A DNA stretch of 64,000 nt, taken from positions 108,698,263 to 108,762,262 of the forward strand of contig CM054059.1 of the NCBI GenBank assembly GCA_028641055.1, read 5' to 3'. The notes below the pieces were generated by a model. The model saw nothing but the letters and a program-made list of their open reading frames with translations, was not told the origin of the DNA and did no database searches. Each line of letters opens with the position of its first letter. Positions within the stretch are counted from its first letter, which is position 1. This DNA is from Alopecurus myosuroides. Its lineage: Eukaryota; Streptophyta; Magnoliopsida; Poales; Poaceae. This document shows, piece by piece, positions 58,692-64,000 of this stretch. Both the position numbers and the translations under genes were made by a program.

Positions 58692-61600
58692 TGTCGCACC
58701 CGGACTTCTAGAGGATACTCGCAGTTCCGTTGAACAGTAGATGATTGGATTACGGGGCTTACCGGCACCCGCATCTCTTACGAGTAGGCCAACACACGTA
58801 TGTGTGACAACCAACCCCTACTGTTCATCGTCTACGTAAACCATCCCATAGAAATCAGGATACTACCATTGACGTACTTCATACCATACACACATGGTAC
58901 GTCAACGGCGTTGAACAAAATGATAGCACAACAGATCTCTAAGACACAAATGAATAGAAATAAGTTGCAAATAGCTCTCACTAGAGCAAAGATAGCAAAT
59001 ACAATCATCCAGAGGACACATGTCCCAACATATCATCATTACATCACAGCGGAAGCATCCAAAGTGTATGAGTACAGACAAGATCCAAATGGGCCTAAGA
59101 GGCCGGAAACGAAAAGACGGAGCCCCTCCACGATGTCTCGGATCCTGCCCGGGTCCGCTATCTACTCGTCAGCAGCCTCGTCAAACTCCACGTAGTAGCC
59201 ATCACGAGGATCCTCGTAAGCGTAGTCTGCGGAAACCACAGCCCCAAAGGGGTCAGTACAACAACGTACTGGCAAGCAAGACTCACAGTTCACCAAAGTG
59301 TACCCCACAACATCTAGCACAGATGCTTTGGGTTCAACGGAAGAAAGGGTGATCCAAAAGATGCGGCAGCTGGCTGCACTAACCAACTACAGAACATACT
59401 ATAACTTCCGGCTAACAGAAAGGAGATAAGATAGCGTTTCGTAACCAACTACAACTAACTCCAAACAAATCCATCCTGGATCTCGCCACTTATCCAAAGA
59501 AGCAATCCGAGGATAACTCACACAGTTGGATTAATGATGGGTCAAGTTATTGTGTCAATAAGACTATTACTCGTCAAGTTATCATTAGTTAGGTGTAAGT
59601 TTTTCTGAGTACTTGTTAGCCAGTACTTTCACCAAGTCAACCATAACCGCGGAAAACACGTCTTCTCGAGAAGATTTAACCCTGCAGGGGTGCACCAATT
59701 TGGCCGTACACGTAAGAATAACCCGCTAGATGGAATGCCTCCCACCAAGCGGGGCACTCAACACAGCTCAACTCTTCTTCGCATCAAGCCCAAAGAACCA
59801 CGTGTTGTGCGTGCGCGGCTAATCGAGCCCCACGAAGAAAAGGGGACCCTCATAGCACTCTAAGACCACGCCGCCCTAAATGCCGACTACAAAAGTTCCA
59901 CCCTGGCCTCGGGTTCGTACCTGCATATGAGTGCATCAAATGGAAAGCCCGAACTAAGTGTGGCGATTTGGACGAGATGCGAATCGAATCAAATTGAGGG
60001 GGGCGCCCATACACGCTTCCCACATGCGGTTAGTGCGCTCATCATGGATCAGTAGACAAGACCCTTTTCCTAATTAGAGTCGACACTAGCAGGCCTCAAA
60101 ACCACGCCGGGCCTCCTGCCGGTGCCTTATCATCAAGTTATTATTAACCATAACATTAGCATGATTGTTGTTTAAACATCGAGCCCCCAGAACATAATAA
60201 AAATATAGTAACAGAAAGTAACGGGTAACAGACTCGAGCAAAACAACCCTAAGCATGCTAGTAAGACACAGGCAACAAGCAACGGGGTGATAGGTATGGA
60301 GGTGAGGCTATATCAGGGTTAAAGGATAACATGTGATAGGATCGAACAGAAGCAACGATTCATAGTGCTAGCAGAATAGACAACGGAAAGTATCGGTATC
60401 CAATGTTGAAAGGAACACAATGGTTCATGTGAGTGAATACTTGCCTGCAAACTCAGCAGCCTGGTACTGAGCTAGATCCTCAGAAGGGGTGTCGTAAGTA
60501 TCGTCTGTCTCAACGTCGTCGTCTATTCGAGAAGAAGCAAACAAACAACATAGAGGGACAAACAATTAATAACATGGCATAGTGCACAATCATGGGATGA
60601 TGCATGGCAATTTAATTGGTGCATCAAAATAAACTAGTTGACATGGTAACATAACATGATTAAATGGACCCATATGCAATTTGAGTTGCATATGAAAAAC
60701 CCATGAATTAAGGTTGGAATAATTGTTCTACAACTAAACATCATGTGTAGGTGAATTAGCATGATGCATGGATGAAGAAAACAGAAAGAAAACAATAATA
60801 GAAACAATTTGAAATAAGGTTTACCAAGTTTGGAATTTTATTTATTAAGTTTTGGAATTTTGGTTTCTTAAAGGTGTCACACAAGCATTTGTTGTTTTCA
60901 CCAATTTAAATTGTCCAAAATAGATAACAAAGTTCATATTTAGAAAGTACACCAAATATTGGGTGGATTACATGTTTCACTTGTTGAAAAAGGATTTAGA
61001 ATAAATTAGTTATGAATTTAACAAGTTTAAACAAGATTTAAATGAATTTAATTCAAGTGTGAAATTATTTGAAATTTGATTTGTTCAAAACATTAAACCA
61101 AATTCATATTTGAAAAGTTTATACTTTTCTAGTTTGAAAACATATTTTATATGTTCAAAAATAATTTAATTTGAGCAAGTTATGAATTTAGCAAATTTTA
61201 AATGATTTAAACAAGGTTTAAATTATTTAACCGATTTTAATAATTCAAAACATGATTTTTTTTTTTGAAAAGGTGGTTCAAAATGGCATGGAAAACATAT
61301 TTTATTTGTGTTATTTGAATTAAGTTTGAATTAGTTATGAAAGTAACCAAATTTAAAATGATTTGTTTGAATTTGAAATTTGAATACATTCGAAATATTC
61401 AAAACAGAAAACAAATGATTTAAATAGGTAGAGAATTTAATTTGGTTCATGATACATATTTTATTTGTATTATTTGGATTTGGAAATTAAAAGTTATTTG
61501 CATTTCAAATACAGGGACTAATCTGTAAAAGAATTGGACTTAAATTAAAAAGAAAAAGGCAGAAAACAATTTTCTACCTCGCAGTGGCTAGCCCAAGCCA

Positions 61601-63118
61601 CTGACAGAGGGGCCCCTGGGCCACGGTGGCCCGCGTGGTGCACAGCAGCTGACAGGGGGGCCCCTCCTGTCAGTGCTGTTCGCGAAAAAAGGTGGGATTT
61701 AATCCCTGGGGTCAGGGATCGAACCCTCGACCCCGAGCGCGCGTGCACGATGTAGTGCCACTGCGCTAGCGAACGATTCTTGTCAGATAGGGACGCGCGG
61801 TGAGGAAGAGGTTCAGTTCGCAGTTTAACTGAACCTGAACAAAATTCAGGTAACTGAACTTTGGCCGCGACGGCGCTCGCCGGAGATGATCTGCTCGAGG
61901 TGCTGCGTGGCTGCCGTGCTCGATTGCGTGCCAGGACACGTGCGCGTGCTTGTGCTTGTGCGCCATGGTGCAGAGATGGAGGTGATCGAGGTGGGGCTCA
62001 CCGGCGATTGGAGAGGAAGCAGAGGCTCGGGGCAGTGGACGACGGCGACGACGCCGAGGATGGCGGCGGCGTTGCAGAGGTTCTCCGGGCTCACTGCGGT
62101 GTCGAAGAGGTAGAGGGTGGTACGGGGGTCTGATCCCCGTAGCTAGCCAGCGAGGAGGAGCGTGGTAACGGCGGCGCTCATCGGATGTTCAGAGAGGGTG
62201 GCGATCGGGTTCAGGTACAGAGAGGAATCGCGGTGCAGAGAGAGGAGAAAGAGAGAAAGAATGGCGGCGTCGAGGGAGGTAGGTGGAGGTCTAGGGTTAG
62301 GGCAGCATCGGGGAACCCTAGGGTAGCTATATAGGGCGAGGGGAGGAGCTCGTGGCCGTCTCTGCTCGCCGTACGGCGACGTGGACGCGACGGATGGGCG
62401 CCGTACAGGAGGAAGAAGATCGAAGGGGTACCAGGCCAGCTGGTGGGCTGGGCCTGGCTAGTGGGCGCAGCCCACTGCCCCTCTCTCTGCGCTTTTCTCT
62501 TTTTTTTTGCTGTTTCTCTTTTTTTTTGCTGAAAAGAAAAAGGAAGAGAAAGAGAGGTTTTTGGGGTTAGAAAATTTAGGGATAATTTTGTAACAATTAT
62601 TTCTTGTAACAGCAACATTGCAAAGTTTAGTTTTTCCAAAATATTTCAAATATGTTGCTGTTTGGAATTTGTTTGAAATTTGATGGGTTTTTAATATTAA
62701 TTGATTAATTTGACTTAAGCAACTTAAAAGTTTTAAATTCAAGGTTATTTGAAACAAGTGATTGATTGGTTTTGTAAGTTTCATAAGTTCAAAAATGGTT
62801 GCTGTTTGTAATTGAATTTTGAATGAAATTTGAGTTAAGTGAGTTATTAAAATAACAAGTTAATAGTTGAGCTTTCCATTTTAATGGAAACAAAAGGATG
62901 TTTTATTTGAACTTTTTATTTGGAAAATTGTAACATAACAAGTATGAAACAAAGGTTTGAATTCTTGGTTTGAAATTCAAACAGAAAACGAGGAAAACAA
63001 ATGCAAACAAATGCAAACAAATGCAAACAAATGCAATGATTAAGATGCCATGATGCAAACATAAAATAACAAGAAGCAAAACATTCTAAATGGAAGTTTT
63101 CATACTTGGGATGTTACA
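58692..63118 (-). repeat. Tekay element 5' LTR with TATA box
   Basis: 4427 bp. CCTATATAGC (minus strand, about 62323-62334) is the likely promoter, followed by a pyrimidine-rich leader. The same box is at 43264-43273 in the 3' LTR. The LTR mixes very AT-rich parts with a GC-rich block at ~61600-62470. Confidence 0.92.
61712..61775 (-). other. tRNA/SINE-like A and B boxes in Tekay 5' LTR
   Basis: This is the second copy of the motif at 42650-42712. Both boxes are conserved although the spacer differs by two bases (gcacggtgcag against gcacgatgtag). Confidence 0.5.
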
Positions 63119-63123
63119 GATGG

Positions 63124-63735
63124 ATTAGGAGAGATCTAAGATTTGGTGAGCCCAATAAATGCACATTATTGGTTTGGATGAACTTCCTCACTTAGAGAAG
63201 AGGGAGGGGTATTTATACCCCCTCCCAAAATGTGGTTGTTTGAGCAGGAATCCTTTACCGGAAATTCCGGTTCACTTGAACCGGATATTCCTATTTGCTT
63301 CTCCTTCAGATATGGTACTGGGCAGTCGTTGACCAAAACTGGATATTCCGCTTTCCTTCAAATAATCCGGTGAGAAAATCCGTAGACTCCGGTATGAATA
63401 AGGCTCCAAACGGAAATTACGGTTGGCTCTAGAATTTCTGTCAAATAATCAGGTGGAGTCCAGTGTCGAAATTTAGGCTCCAACCAGAAATTCCGGTTGG
63501 CTCCAGAATTTCCGGTCAAATAAGCCGGTGGAGTCTAGTGCTGAAAACGGAGGAAAAACTCCTCAACCGGAATTTCTGGGTGACCCTGAAATCCAGTTGA
63601 ATAATCTGGTTGGTCATAGTGCCCATTTTGGCTGATCTAACTTCACCTTCTTTTTCGGTGTTAGGTGATACATTAACCACCTCACACTTAACACCTTGAT
63701 TAAAAATATCATTAGTATTGTTAACTAACACACAA
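63124..63735 (-). repeat. Unclassified repeat, right part, with palindrome array
   Basis: This continues the copy broken at 39631. It holds the TATA-like box (63204-63221), then from about 63255 to 63610 an array of CCGGAAATTCCGG-type palindromes and variants (CCGGATATTCC, CCAGAATTTCCGG). The right end is unclear; homology-like features fade near 63735. Confidence 0.6.
63255..63610. repeat. Array of CCGGAAATTCCGG-type palindromes
   Basis: Irregularly spaced palindromic units sit at the same place relative to the TATA-like box as the GGAGGCTCC array at 545-1085, but with a different AT-rich core. Confidence 0.75.
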
Positions 63736-64000
63736 AACCTTGGGTAAAACAAAATGCGCTTTCAGTCGTTTCACGCCAGATGTAAGTCTCACCTCCTCCC
63801 CATTCAGTCACCTCCTAGTTTTTGAAATCTAGACCGGTGGCTACTTTCTTTTCTTCTCCGTCACCGGATCCACGACACCGGCGTCACTTGGCAGTCGACA
63901 CCACAACATTTCTCCCATCCCCTATAGTAGCTCTACGAGCTCCTCGTCCCACGGATACACGACATTGTCTCCACCTAAGCCAGGAGCTCCTCTTCTTCCA
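63736..64000. other. Window end, nothing recognised
   Basis: A pyrimidine-rich, moderately GC-rich stretch. No frame or repeat boundary was seen before the window ends. Confidence 0.4.

Larger units (their letters stand above)
39632..63118 (-). mobile_element. Tekay-lineage chromovirus (Ty3/gypsy), apparently intact gag-pol, with nested insertion
   Basis: LTRs start TGTAACATCC and end GTGCGACA on the minus strand. The TSD is GATGG (39627-39631 and 63119-63123). The 5' LTR is 58692-63118; the 3' LTR is 39632-44002 plus 52656-52696. A primer site for initiator tRNA-Met and a G-rich polypurine tract are in place. The internal region holds an extra ORF and a 1463-codon gag-pol with integrase chromodomain, which defines the chromovirus branch; the long LTR and tRNA-Met primer fit the Tekay (Del) lineage. 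By eye the two LTRs differ at around 1% of sites. Confidence 0.93.

Overview
This is nuclear DNA of a grass, most likely from Pooideae/Triticeae. The grounds are GT-AG plant introns, a nested LTR-retrotransposon landscape, a Tekay-type chromovirus, a Tat-type gypsy element with an antisense gene, and Mutator and PIF/Harbinger-like DNA transposons. No species call is possible from the sequence alone. One ordinary host gene is evident: a methyl-CpG-binding-domain (MBD) protein on the minus strand (coding exons 6123-9863, 5' UTR exon near 10096-10290). Nearly everything else is mobile DNA.

Layout. 1-1150: part of an unclassified repeat with a GC-rich palindrome array next to a TATA box. 2745-4785: 5'-truncated LINE (minus). 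6123-10290: MBD gene. 10346-11945 and 12534-14342: two terminal-inverted-repeat (TIR) elements, both flanked by TCA. The first carries a fragment resembling a TAXI-type xylanase inhibitor/aspartyl protease. The second carries a grass protein with a ubiquitin-interacting-motif-like helix. 14949-22617: a small TIR element split by a 7.3-kb Mutator-like element (MULE, 14983-22322). The MULE has ~265-bp TIRs, a 9-bp target duplication (TSD) and three gene modules: a GRF zinc-finger/transmembrane gene (+), a B3-like gene (-) and a mudrA transposase (-). 22640-26690: a second LINE (minus) split by a short LINE-like insertion. 27440-63735: an old repeat of the same family as 1-1150, broken by a solo LTR (27848-39425) and a Tekay chromovirus (39632-63118).

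The solo LTR is itself broken by a young Tat-lineage gypsy element (29346-39331, TSD ATAAC, 480-bp LTRs with 4 differences). That element keeps gag-protease but has lost nearly all of pol. On its opposite strand lies an eight-coding-exon gene whose splice phases all close to give an 842-residue protein. The Tekay element (TSD GATGG, LTRs ~4.4 kb) has one open 1463-codon gag-pol with chromodomain. Its 3' LTR is broken by a gag-only element (44003-52650, TSD GAAGC, LTRs ~3.07 kb) that shares its primer site, LTR terminus and polypurine region, so the Tekay lineage is a plausible source of the missing enzymes.

The points most worth following are the MULE gene set, the antisense gene in the Tat element, the TIR element carrying the UIM-like protein, the pol III-like boxes in the Tekay LTR, and three TAG stops that each lie one C-to-T change from CAG.
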